Source: Elephas maximus indicus
Lineage: Eukaryota > Chordata > Mammalia > Proboscidea > Elephantidae
Assembly: GCF_024166365.1 (NCBI RefSeq)
Contig: NC_064820.1
Coordinates: forward strand, 92,766,001 to 92,830,000
Length of the DNA stretch: 64,000 nt
Direction of reading: 5' to 3'
In this document: piece by piece, positions 34,311 through 44,795 of the stretch
How positions within the stretch are numbered: position 1 is the stretch's first letter
Layout of the letters: each line of letters begins with the position of its first letter
The notes under the pieces: generated by a model
Database searches by the model: none
Told to the model about the DNA's origin: nothing
What the model saw: the letters and a program-made list of their open reading frames with translations, nothing else
Program-made: the position numbers and the translations under genes

Positions 34311-35444
34311 TTACGTCATAAAATGGCTAAATTACGGTAGGTAATTGATTTTAGAAATGTAATTCATTATAATAGATAATTTTAAAAAATTAGTTTTTTT
34401 CTCCAGATGAAACCATTTCCCAACCATTTAGTTTATATCCTTTTAATGAGCATAAAAAGTAATAAAAGGTGGACTTTGTGATTTTCAGAAGGCCATTTTT
34501 ATCATGTGAAGAATTTCTAGAGCCAAAAAGATATCTGGAGTGATTCCAGACTTCCCTCTAAAGTATTACATCTGTCAACCTACTTAAAAATTAATTAGTT
34601 CCTGGTCATTTAGTGAGCTATACATGTTTCTTCAGTTATATTATTTTAACTGTATCAATATTAAACAGCTGTCTAATAGCTATGTGCATTACATTGCATA
34701 ATAATTTTAAAACTTTAAGATTTCTTAAAAATAAGAATAACAATAAATTTTCTTTAAATGTAGGTATGACTATAACAAAGAAAAGTCAACCAAAGTTATT
34801 CCCTTATTATGTAATTATTCATGGATACAAGAAAGGCTATGAAATGATGAAAATAGCTCCACTATAACATTTTTGTTGTATGGCATGAAGGATATAGCTT
34901 AATGACATTTTGTCATGCCAAGATCTTCAAAGGAAGTAGCAGAAAGAAATATCTGCTTGAAATTCATCATTCATCATGGGGGAGGCATCCTTGCTTGTAA
35001 ATTTTCACTGAGGTAAACAAATAGAATACATGTAAATAGCAAATAGCATGTAAACAGATGTTTGGCAGTGGTATGCATTAAAGTTTCTAAATAAAAAATG
35101 ATGTTATAGATGCCAATAACCAGAAAAATTGCTCTTAAATGTTTTTCTTTTTTCAAATGAAAATGAATTCATAAAATAACTTTTTTACTTCATTTGTTTT
35201 TCTTCAATATTACAGTTGGGAGAGTGTTGTTGTTTCAACATATAGAAATAATCTGAGATGATGTTTGATACTATCATTGATTTAGAAGTGAGTTCAGCCT
35301 AACAACTTTGTAACATCTGATTCATAAGATACAATAGTTCACATGTTCAGTAGGTGTCATTTATATAGGAAGGAAGAAAGGTGGTAGAAGTGGGAGTATT
35401 TTGCACAAATAATAAAGTTTCCAGATTAACTATGGTAAGAATTA
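34311..35444. other. AT-rich, no recognised feature
   Basis: Non-coding, no repeat family recognised. Confidence 0.5.
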
Positions 35445-35545
35445 TAGAAAGCACTCTGGATTGAGAGTAATGAGACCAAGGTTCTAACATCCACTGTTCC
35501 ATTTCCTATATGGTCTTAGCAAACAATCACTTGAACACACACAGA
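35445..35545 (+). mobile_element. MIR-like SINE relic
   Basis: CACTCTGGATTGAGAGTAAT, CCAAGGTTCTAACATCCACT and TATGGTCTTAGCAAACAATC follow the MIR core order (a '...ctctggagtcagac...gttcgaatcc...tgaccttgggcaa...' layout) with heavy divergence. Confidence 0.5.
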
Positions 35546-35718
35546 CAGCATCATGTGCCTGAAATATAAAACAATAGCAGGTAAAAGGTTAAGATGGAAG
35601 GTGCTATCCAGCTCAACTTTTTATGCTTCCTGGGGAAAAGCTGTTGATGATAATAAAGCACATAATTTTCTTCAAAGACCTGTGAACTAGTCTCACTTGA
35701 TTCCAAAGCCAGGGCAAT

Positions 35719-35739
35719 AAAAAAAAAAATTTTTTTTTT
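35719..35739. repeat. A11/T10 homopolymer palindrome
   Basis: Eleven A directly followed by ten T. No adjacent retroelement end explains it. Confidence 0.9.
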
Positions 35740-35810
35740 GACCTTCTGGAAATATGTTTGCTGCTCTAAGTCTTAAAATTGAATGAACATTGGGTAACAT
35801 TATGGCTACC

Positions 35811-35983
35811 AAGGAAAACCTTGTGGCATAGTGGTTAAGAGCTATGGCTGCTAACCAAAAGGTCAGTAGTTCAAATCCATCAGGCTCTCTTTGGAAACCC
35901 TATGGGGCAGTTCTACTCTCTCCTATAGGGTCGCTATGAGTTGGGGTTGACTTGACAGTAATGGGTTTATTTTTTCTTGGTTT
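35811..35983 (+). mobile_element. AfroSINE (short-body type)
   Basis: AAGGAAAACCTTGTGGCATA head, GTTCTACTCTCTCCTATAGG body, and a tail decayed to GGTTTATTTTTTCTTGG. ATGGCTACCAA on the left and ATGCTTACCAA on the right look like a diverged target-site duplication. Confidence 0.9.
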
Positions 35984-36059
35984 TATGCTTACCAAAATTA
36001 CAGCCTTCTCCCTAAATTTTGCAGAAACATATAGTGAATCAGTAACAATATATGCTACA

Positions 36060-36160
36060 CTTTACTCACATATTAATTTATTTAACAAATATTCATTGAT
36101 TTCCTACTCCAGGTTAAGCACTTGTTGGATAATGTACTAGGAGTAAGATAAACTTTAAAC
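36060..36160 (+). repeat. Possible L2/MIR-type 3' relic
   Basis: TTTATTTAACAAATATTCAT followed by TGATTTCCTACTCCAGGTTA and AGCACTTGTTGGATAATG resembles the widespread '...caacaaatatttattgagtgcctactatgtgccaggcac...' ancient repeat. Confidence 0.5.
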
Positions 36161-36306
36161 ATAAACTTGGTCACTGCCTGCATCAAGCATACACTTTGCT
36201 TTTTTTTCTCTTATTCTCTTCCTCTATAATAATCGTAGTAATAATGTTTTGAATATATTAAGTATTTACAAGGCTTGTAAATACTTGCTCTGTTTTAAGT
36301 ATTTTA

Positions 36307-36486
36307 AGGAGCCCTGGTGGTTGAAGTGATTGGTTGCTAACCAAAAGGTTGGTGGTTCGAATCCATAAGAGAAAGATGTGGCAGCCAGCTTCAATAAAGA
36401 TTTCAGTCCTGGAAACCTGTGGGGCAGCTCTACTCTGTCCTATAGGGTCGCTGTAAGTTGAAATCAGCTTGATGGCAATGGGTTTT
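36307..36486 (+). mobile_element. AfroSINE variant with internal insert
   Basis: GGAGCCCTGGTGGTTGAAGT head, B-box-like GGTTCGAATCC, the extra GAGAAAGATGTGGCAGCCAG segment, then the standard CTCTACTCTGTCCTATAGGG body. The exact 11-bp duplication TAAGTATTTTA is at 36296-36306 and 36487-36497. Confidence 0.95.
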
Positions 36487-36542
36487 TAAGTATTTTACAT
36501 ATATTTTTGACTTTTGCAACAACCCTATAAGGAATGTACTTT

Positions 36543-36752
36543 TTATTTAGACAGAAGGTTAGCAAATAGGCCAAATATGGCCTGCTGCCAGTTTTTACAA
36601 ATAAAGTTTATTTATAAACTTTTGTTGTATATTGTCCACAGCTGCTTTTGTACTATAGAGGCAGAGTTAAATAGTTGTGACAAAGACTATATGGCCCACA
36701 AAACAAAATGTATTTATTGCTATCTGGTCCATTACAGAAACCATTTGCCAAA
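36543..36752 (+). mobile_element. hAT-type (Charlie/MER1-like) DNA transposon relic
   Basis: GCAAATAGGCCAAATATGGC, AAATAAAGTTTATTTATAAA, AGCTGCTTTTGTACTATAG, GAGTTAAATAGTTGTGACAA, CTATCTGGTCCATTACAG and CCATTTGCCAAACACTATTC follow the order of a common non-autonomous hAT element with CAGGGGTCGGCAAAC-type ends. The termini are decayed. The family name is not certain. Confidence 0.65.
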
Positions 36753-36938
36753 CACTATTCTAGATATATTCAGAACAAAAAAGCTAACACTCAATCTGTC
36801 AACAAATCTGGTATTTTTGTTTTATATTTATTATGCATTAATAGTGTGAATAGATATAAACTTTTAACTAATTAATGTAAAAGTAAGCATTTTTACCCCC
36901 CCAAAAAATTATTTTGAGTGTAATGGTATTAAAACCAG

Positions 36939-37145
36939 AGGAGCCCTGGTAGTGGGATAAAGCACTCAGCTGCTAACTGAATGATTGGTGGTTTGAACTC
37001 AGCAGCAGCTCCACAGGAGAAAGATGAATCAGTCTGTTTCTATAAAGATTTACAGCCTTGGAAACCCCATGGAGCAATTCTACTCTGTCCTATTAGAGTC
37101 GCTATGAGTTGCAATCAACTCGACAGCGATGGGTTTGGTTTTTGA
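36939..37145 (+). mobile_element. AfroSINE variant with internal insert
   Basis: AGGAGCCCTGGTAGTGGGAT head, the extra GAGAAAGATGAATCAGTCTG segment with ATTTACAGCCTTGGAAACC, body CAATTCTACTCTGTCCTATT and tail GATGGGTTTGGTTTTTG. Same variant as 36307. Confidence 0.92.
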
Positions 37146-37861
37146 TTGGTGTAACAACTAACCCATTAAACCTGAATATGGATTTTTTATTATGTCAGTC
37201 TTTTAAGGTTAATGTCTTCTCCCACACTTTATTGCACTGTCAGTATTAAGTAGAGTATTTTATCAGCTCTGGAGAAAAGGCAGCATTCTAAACAGGAATA
37301 ATGGATAAAACACTTTTTTAAAGATAATGAGCAGGTTATTGCTATTAAGACAAGAAAATTACTATCACAGGCAATCATCACTTGCAACTCTAATCACAGG
37401 CATTCTAAAATGTCTATTTAGGAAAACTACATTTAAGATATTTAAGGACTGCTTTGGGATATACAAATTACAGATTGACAAAAAAATTTTCCAGAAAGCT
37501 AATCAATTAAAGATAAATACAGCTTGAACAACAATTCAAAATACAAAGTTGCCACATTAACTTTAAAGACTATAAGTATGGTTTATTCCATTACCTATAC
37601 TTAATGTTTGGTTTAAAACACCTCAGATGTATATTTGACAGACTTTAACTCAGTGTCTTATTCCATAAATTATTGCTGAATTTAATGAATGAATGATTTA
37701 ATTTATAAATTAATGAAACAGTGAGTGACTAGTAGAGAATATATGTAGAGTCAGAAATTAGATGCTTTATTAAAGGACTAATTTTAAACTATTTTCAGTA
37801 TTTTAAATGTTAATTTTATTGGGTCAAAATCTTCCTGCCTACTCTTGTAGTCTTGTAGAAT
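37146..37861. other. No recognised feature
   Basis: AT-rich non-coding DNA. The 66-codon frame 37327-37527 has no domain. Confidence 0.5.
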
Positions 37862-40728
37862 TCGTAGTTGGAAAATATGGCCTTGGTGATAGAAACGATG
37901 CTGGAGATGGCATGTGTCTTAGTTAACTAGTGCTGCTATAACTGAAATACCACAAATGGGTGGTTTCAACAAACAAATGTTTATTCTCTCACAATCTAGT
38001 AGGCTAGAAGTCCAAATCCAGGGCATCAGCTCCAATAGAAGACTCTTCCTCTCTCTGTCGGTTCTGCAGGAAGATCCCTGTCATTAATCTTCGCCTGAAC
38101 TAGGAGCTTCTCAGCACGGGATGTGCAATTCTCCTGGCTCTTGTTTCGTGGTGATATGAGGTCCCCATATCTCTATGTTTGCTTCTCTCTTTTACATCTC
38201 AAAAGAGATTGGATTAAAACACAACTGAATCTTGTAGATTGAGTCCTGCCTCATTAACATAACTATTCCTAATTCCAACTCATTAACATCACAGAGGTAG
38301 GATTTACAAAACAGGAAAATTGCAACAGATGAAGAAATGGTGGATAATCACACAATACTGGGAATAATGGTCTAGTCAAGTCGACATACATTCTTGGGGA
38401 CAGAATTCTACCAATAACAGTATGATATAATTTTGCAAAACCAATGACTTCTTCATTGTGATACCTTTTTTCAACAACATAAACAGCAACTATACACGTG
38501 GGCCTTGCCAGATAAAATCCACAGGAATCAAATCGACTATAACTGTGGAAAAACAAGATACGGAAGCTCAATATCATCAGTCAAAATAAGGCCAGAGGCC
38601 AAATGTGGAATAAACCATCAATTTCTCATAAGTCAGTTCAAGTTTAAGCTGAAGAAAATTAGAGCAAGTCTATGAGAGGCAAGGTACCACCCTGAGTGTA
38701 TACCACCTGAACTTATACACCATCTCAAGGATAGATTTGATGTACTGAACACTAATATCCAAAGGCCAGACGAGTTGTGGAAGGACATCAAGGACAGTAT
38801 ACATGAAGAAAGAAAACAATCATTAAAAAGATAGGAAAGAAAGAAAAAAAAACAAAATGGATGTCAGAAGAAATTCTGAAACTTGCTCTTGCACACCAAG
38901 TAGCTAAAACAAAGGGAAGAAATGATGAAGTGAAAGAGCTGAACAGAAGATTTCAAAAGGTAGCTCAAGAAGACAAAGTAAATTATTACAATGAAATGTG
39001 CAAAAACGTGGAGTTAGAAAACCAAAAGGGAAGAACACACTAAGCATTTCTCAAGCTGAAAGAACAGAAAAAAAAAATTAAGCCTCGAGTTGCAATAGTG
39101 AAGGAGTCAGTGGGCAAAATACAGAACAACACACGATGCATCAAAAGAAGGACGGAATACACAGAGTCACTGTGCCAAAAAGATTTGATCGACATTCAGT
39201 CATTTCAGAAGGTAGTATATGATCAAGAAGCCATGACACCGAAGGAAGAAGTCCAAGTTGCACTGGAGGCACTTGTAAAAAACAAGGCTCCAGAAGTTAG
39301 CAGAATACCAACTGAGATGTTTCAACAAAGGGAGGCAGCACTGAAGCCGCTTATTTGTCTATGTAAAGAAATGTGGAAAATAGCTTCCTGGTCAACTGAC
39401 TGGAAGAGATCTATATTTTTGTCGATTCCAAAGAAAGATGATCCAACAGAATCCAGAAATTATTGAACAATATCATTAATATCACAAGAAAGTAAAATTT
39501 TGTTGAAGATCATTCAAAAGCAGCTGCAGCAGTATATCAACAAGGAACTGCCAGATGTTCAAACCTGATTCAAAAAAGGACTTGGAACAAGGGATACAAT
39601 TGATAATGTCAGATGGATCTTGGCTGAAAGCAGAGAACATCTGAAAGACTATGCAAAAGCATTAGACTGTGTACATCATAACAAATTATGGATAAAATCA
39701 CAAAGAACAGGAATTTCAGAACACTTAATTGTGTTCATGAGGAATCTGTACATAGACCAAGAGGCAGCCATTGGAACAGAACAAGGTGATACTGCACAGT
39801 TTAAAGTCAGGAAAAGTGTGTTTCAGGGTTATATCCTTGAACCATACTTATTCAGGCTGTATGCTGAGAAAATAATCCCAGAAGCCAGACTATATGAAAA
39901 AGAACAGGGCATCAGGATTGGAGAAAGATGCATTAACAACCTGCGATATGCAGATGATACAACCTTTCTTGCTGAAAGTGAAGGCTTGAAGCACTTACTG
40001 ATGAAGATCAAAGAGTACAACCTTCAATATGGATTGCACCTCAACATGAAGAAAACAAAAATCCTCACAAATGGACCAATAAGCAACATCATGATAAACA
40101 GAGAAAACAATGAAATTGTCAAGGATTTCATTTTACTCAGACTCACAATCAACTCTCATGGAAGCAGCAGTCAAGAAATCAGATGACATATTGTGTTGGG
40201 AAAATCTGCTGCAAAAGGCCTCTTTAAAGTGTTGAAAAGCAAGGATGTCACTTTGAGGACTAAGATGTCCTTGACCCAAGCCATGGTATTTCAATCACCT
40301 CATATGAGTGTGAAAGCTGGAGAGTGAAAAAGGAAGACCAAAGGAAAATTAATGGCTTTGAATTATGGTGTTGGCAAAGAATTCTGAATATACCATGGAC
40401 TGCCAGAAGAACAAACAAATCTGTCTTAGAAGAAGTACATCCATAATGCTCCTTAGAATCAAGGATGGCTAGACTTCATCTCACGTACTTTGGACATGCT
40501 ACCAGGAGGGACCAGACCCTCAAAAAGGATATCATGCTTGGTAAAGTAGAGGATAAACAAAAAAGAGGAAGACAATCAGTAAGATGGATTGACACAGTGG
40601 CTGCAACAATGGCCTCGAGCATAACAACATTTCCGAGAATGGCGCAAGACCAGGCAGTGTTTTGCTCTGTTGTACATAGGGTCGCTATAAGTCAGAACCA
40701 ACTTGATGGCAGCTAATAACAAGAACAT
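37862..40728 (+). mobile_element. RTE (BovB-type) LINE 'H', 5'-truncated, split by an LTR
   Basis: Begins within the endonuclease region (TAGTTGGAAAATATGGCCTT, shared with RTE B at 20990). It is interrupted by a solo LTR at 37915-38419 and then runs to the RTE 3' end (GTCGCTATAAGTCAGAACCA, then AATAACAAGAAC). The coding part is split into frames at 38861-39043, 39098-39466 and 39620-40186. They show RT remnants VKNKAPEVSRIPTEMF, SVFQGYILEPYLFRLY and RYADDTTFLA, and a C-terminal MARLHLTYFGHATRRDQ frame at 40465. Frameshifts and stops make it inactive. Confidence 0.93.
37915..38419 (-). mobile_element. MaLR-type solo LTR inside RTE H
   Basis: 505 bp beginning TG and ending CA, flanked by GCATG (37910-37914) and GTATG (38420-38424), a 5-bp duplication with one mismatch as expected for ERVL-MaLR LTRs. 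On its own strand it contains CCCAGTATTGTGTGATTATC, the CCAATCTCTTTTGAGATG region with a TATA-like site, and the terminal TATAGCAGCACTAGTTAACT end. No internal retroviral sequence remains. The family name is by resemblance only. Confidence 0.82.
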
Positions 40729-41564
40729 AAGCAAATTAAACAACGTAGTATCAAAATACAAATGGGTCAAAGAAGAAATCAAAAGAGAAATTGAAAATTT
40801 CTTAAAGTCAATTAAAAATGACAACACAATAATGCCAAAATTCATGGGATGTAGCAAAGGCAGTACTCAGAGAGAAACATGTAACAATGAACACCTATAT
40901 GAAAAAAGAAGAAATATCTCAGATCAACAGCCTAACTCTACAATTTGAGGAAACAGAAAGAGAAGAGTAAATTAAATCTAAACTCACTGAAAGAAAGGAA
41001 ATGATCATAGCAGAAATAAATAAAATCAACCAGATAAACAACGGAGAGAATCAATAAAAACAGAAGCTGGGTCTTTGAAAAGATCAATGAAGATGACAAA
41101 TCTTTCCCTAGACTAATTTAAAAAAAAAGGTGTGTAAACAACCAAAATAAGAAGCAAAGGAGAATTACAGCTGACATGATAGAAATGAAGGAAAAGATGA
41201 CAGTATTTTGAACAACTCTATGGCAACAAGCTGGATAACCTAGATGAAATGGAAGAATTCTTAGAAGCACACATCCTACCAAAACTGTCTCAAGGGGAAG
41301 TAGAAAATCTCAACAAGACTATAAAAAGTGAAAATATTGAATCAGTGATCAGAGACCTCACAACAAAAAAAGTCCTGGAGCAAATACCAAAAAGGGGGAA
41401 TTCTAGCAAACATTTAGAGAAGAATTGGTATCAATCCTATCTTAAACTCTTTCAAAAGATAGAGAAGAATTACTACTAACTCATTCTGTGAAGGAAATAT
41501 AACCTTGTTATCAAAACAAAACACTAAAGAAAAAGAAAACCACAAGCCAATATCCATTATGAAT
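40729..41564 (+). mobile_element. L1 'J' ORF2 fragment, left part
   Basis: Decayed ORF2 between endonuclease and reverse transcriptase. It reads VKEEIKREIENFLKSIKNDN, then IIAEINKINQINNGENQ in another frame, and MEEFLEAHILPKLSQGEVEN at 41249. It ends at the PISIMN region, where RTE I is inserted; the target CATTATGAAT is at 41555-41564. The element starts mid-ORF2, directly after RTE H's 3' end. Confidence 0.85.
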
Positions 41565-44500
41565 GTTGTTGTTGTCAGCTGCCGTCGAGTTGGTTCCATC
41601 TCAGAGCGACCCTATCCACAACAGAACAAAGCACTGCCCTGTCCTGAGCCATCCTTACCATCCTTGTTATGCTTGAGCTCATTGTTGCAGCCACTGTGTC
41701 AATCCACCTCGTTGAGGATCTTCCACTCTTCCGCTGACCCTGTACTCTGCCAAGCATGATGTCCTTCTCCTGGGACTGATCCCTCCTAACAATATGCCCA
41801 AAGTATGTAAGACGCAGTCTTGCCGTTCTTGCCTCCAAGGAGCATTATGGTTGTACTTCTTTCAAGACAGATCTGTTAGTTCTCTTGGCAGTCCATGGTA
41901 TATTCAATATTCTTCACCAACACCACAATTCAAAGGCGTCAATTCTTCTTTGGTCTTCCTTATTCATTGTTCAGCTTTCACATGCCTATGATGTGATTGA
42001 AAATACCATGGCTTGCGTCAGGTGCATCATAGTCTTCAGGGTGACATCTTTGCTCTTCAACACTTTGAAGAGGTCCTTTGCAGCAGATTTACCCAATGCA
42101 ATGCGTCTTTTGATTTCTTGACTGCTGCTTCCATGGCTGTTGATTGTGGATCCAAGTAAAATGAAATCCTTGACAACGTCAATCTTTTCTCCGTTTATCA
42201 TGATGTTGCTCATTGGTCCAGTTGTCAGGATTTTGGTTTTCTTTATGTTGAGGTGCAATCCATACTGAAGGCTAAAGTCTTTGATCTTCATTAGTAAGTG
42301 CTCCAAGCCCTCTTCACTTTCAGCAAGCAAGGTTGTGTCATCTGCATAACACAGGTAGTTCACGACTCTTCCTCCAATCCTGATGCCCTGTTCTTCCTCA
42401 TATAGTCCAGCTTCCTGTGTTTGCTCTGCATACAGGTTGAATAGGTATGATGAAAGAATACAACCCAGACGCACACCTTTCCTGACTTTAAACCAATCAG
42501 TATCCCCTTGTTCTGTCTGAACAACTGCCTCTTGATCTATGTAAAGGTTCCTCATGAGCACAATTAAGTGTTCTGGAATTACCATTCTTCTCAATGTTAT
42601 CCATAGTTTGTTATGATCCACGCAGTTGAATGCCTTTACATAGTCAATAAAACACAGGTAAACAGCTTTCCAGTATTCTCTGCTTTCAGCCAGGATCCAT
42701 CTGACATCAGCAGTGATATCCCTAGTTCCACGTCCTCTTCTGAAACCAGCCTGAATTTCTGGCAGTTCCCTGTCAATATACAGCTGCAGCCGTTTTTGAA
42801 TGATCTTCAGCAAAATTTTGCTTACATGTGATCGTAATGATATTGTTCTATAATGTCCACATTGGGTTGGATCACCTTTCTTGGGAATAGGCATAAATAT
42901 GGGTCTCTTCCAGTCAGTTGGCCAGGAAGCTGTCTTCCATATTTCTTGGCATAGACAAGTGAGCGCCTCCAGCGTTACATCTGTTTGTTGGAACATCTCA
43001 ATTGATATTCCATCAATTTCTGGAGCCCTGTTTTTTGCCAATGCCTTCAGAGTAGCTTACACTTCTTCCTTCAGTACCATCGGTTTGAGATCATATGCCA
43101 CCTCTTGAAATGGCTGAACATCCACTAATTCTTTTTGGTATAATGACTCTGTGTATTCCTCCCATCTTCTTTTGATGTTTCCTGCATCGTTTAATATTTT
43201 CCCGCATGGAATCCTTCACTATTACAACTTGACCCCTGAATTTTTTCTTCAGTTCTTTCAGCTTGAGAAATGCCGAGCATGTTCTTCCCTTTTGGTTTTC
43301 CATCTCCAGCTCTTTAAACATGTCATTATAATACTTTACTTTGTCTTCTTGAGATGCCCTTTGAAATCTTCTGTTCAGTTCTTTTTCTTCATCAATTCTT
43401 CCTTTTGTTTTAGCTGCTCAACGCTCAAGAGCAAGTTTCAGAGTCTCCTCTGACATCCAACTCAGCCTTTTCTTTCTTTCCTGTCTTTTCAATGACCTCT
43501 TGCTTTCTTCACGTATGATGTCCTTGATGTCATTCCACAACTCATCTGGTCTTCAGTTGCTAGTGTTCAATGTGTCAAATCTATTCTTGAGATGGTCTCT
43601 AAATTCAGGTGGGTTATACACAAGGTCATATTTTGGCTCTCCTGGACTTGCTCTGATTTTCTTCAGTTTTAGCTTGAACTTGCATATGAGCAATTGATGG
43701 TCTGTTCCACAGTCGGCCCCTGGCCTTGTTCTAACTGATGATATTGAGCTTTTCCATCATCTCTTTCCACAGATATAGTCAATTTGATTTCTGTGTGTTC
43801 CACCTGGTGAGGTCCATGTGTATAGTCGCTGTTTATGTTGGTGAAAGAAAATACGTGCAATGAAGAAATCACTGGTTTTGCAAAATTCTATCATTTGATT
43901 TCTGGCATTGTTTCTATCCCAAGGCCATATTTTCCAACTACTGATCCTTCTTCTTTGTTTCCAACTTTCACATTCCAATCACCAGTAATTATCAATGCAT
44001 CTAGATTACATGTTTGATCAATTTCAGACTGCAGCGGCTGATAAAAATCTTCCATTTCTTCATCTTTGGGCCTAGTAGTTGGTGCGTAAATTTGAATAAT
44101 AGTCGTATTAACTGGTCTTCCTTGTAGCCATATGGATATTACCCTATCACTGACAGCGTTGTACTTCAGGATAGATTTTGAAATTTTTTTTTGGCGATGA
44201 ATGCAACACCATTCCTCTTCGAGTTGTCATTCCCAGCATAGTAGACTATATGATTGTCTGATTCAAAATGGCCAATACCAGTCCATTTCAGCTCACTAAT
44301 GCCTAGGATATCGATGTTTATGTGTTCCATTTCATTTTTGATGATTTCCAATTTTCTTAGATTCATACTTTGTACATTCCAGGTTCTGATTATTAATAGA
44401 TGTTTGCAGCCTTTTCTTCTCATTTTAAGTCACGCCACATCAGCAAGTGAAGGTCCCAAAAGCTTTATTCCAACCATGTCATCAAGATCAACTCTACTTT

Positions 44501-44795
44501 GAGGAGGAAGCTCTTCCCCAGTCATCTTTTGAGCACCTTCCAACCTGGGGGGGATCATCTTCCAGCACTATACCAGACAATGTTCTGCTGCTATTCATAA
44601 GATTTTCACCAGGTAATGCTTTTCAGAAGTAGACTGCTTGGTCCTTCTTCCTAGTCTGTCTTAGTCTGGAAGCTCAGCTGAAACCTGTCCTCCATGGCTG
44701 ACCCTGCCTGTATCTGAATACTGGTGGCATAGATTCCAGCATCACAGCAACACACGAGTCCCCACAGTACAACAAACTGACAGACATGTGGGGAT
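41565..44795 (-). mobile_element. Full-length RTE (BovB-type) LINE 'I'
   Basis: 3231 bp, the usual BovB/RTE length, on the minus strand, inserted in L1 J. The target is CATTATGAAT at 41555-41564 and CATTATGGAT at 44796-44805 (one mismatch). The 3' tail (TTGTTGTTGTCAGCTGCCG on the plus strand) lies at 41565, and the 5' end near 44795 (CATGTCTGTCAGTTTGTTG on its own strand). It is the most complete RTE in the window, although the frame is broken in the endonuclease and linker. Confidence 0.94.
41575..44423 (-). pseudogene. RTE 'I' ORF2 remnant (endonuclease-reverse transcriptase)
   Basis: Minus-strand pieces in order: endonuclease N-half at 44166-44423 (INIDILGISELKWTGIGHFE), endonuclease middle at 43757-43978 (LYTWTSPGGTHRNQIDYICG), linker at 43091-43321, the reverse transcriptase as a 351-residue open frame at 41986-43041, and a C-terminal frame at 41575-41838 (LRLTYFGHIVRRDQSQEKDI, then RWIDTVAATM). 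In the RT frame, motif A is CFIDYVKAFNCVDHNKLW, motif B GVRLGCILSSYLFNLY (family GVRQGCILSPYLFNLY), and the catalytic YADD is at residues 232-235 (complement 42337-42348). The catalytic aspartates are kept, but frameshifts separate the domains. Confidence 0.92.
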
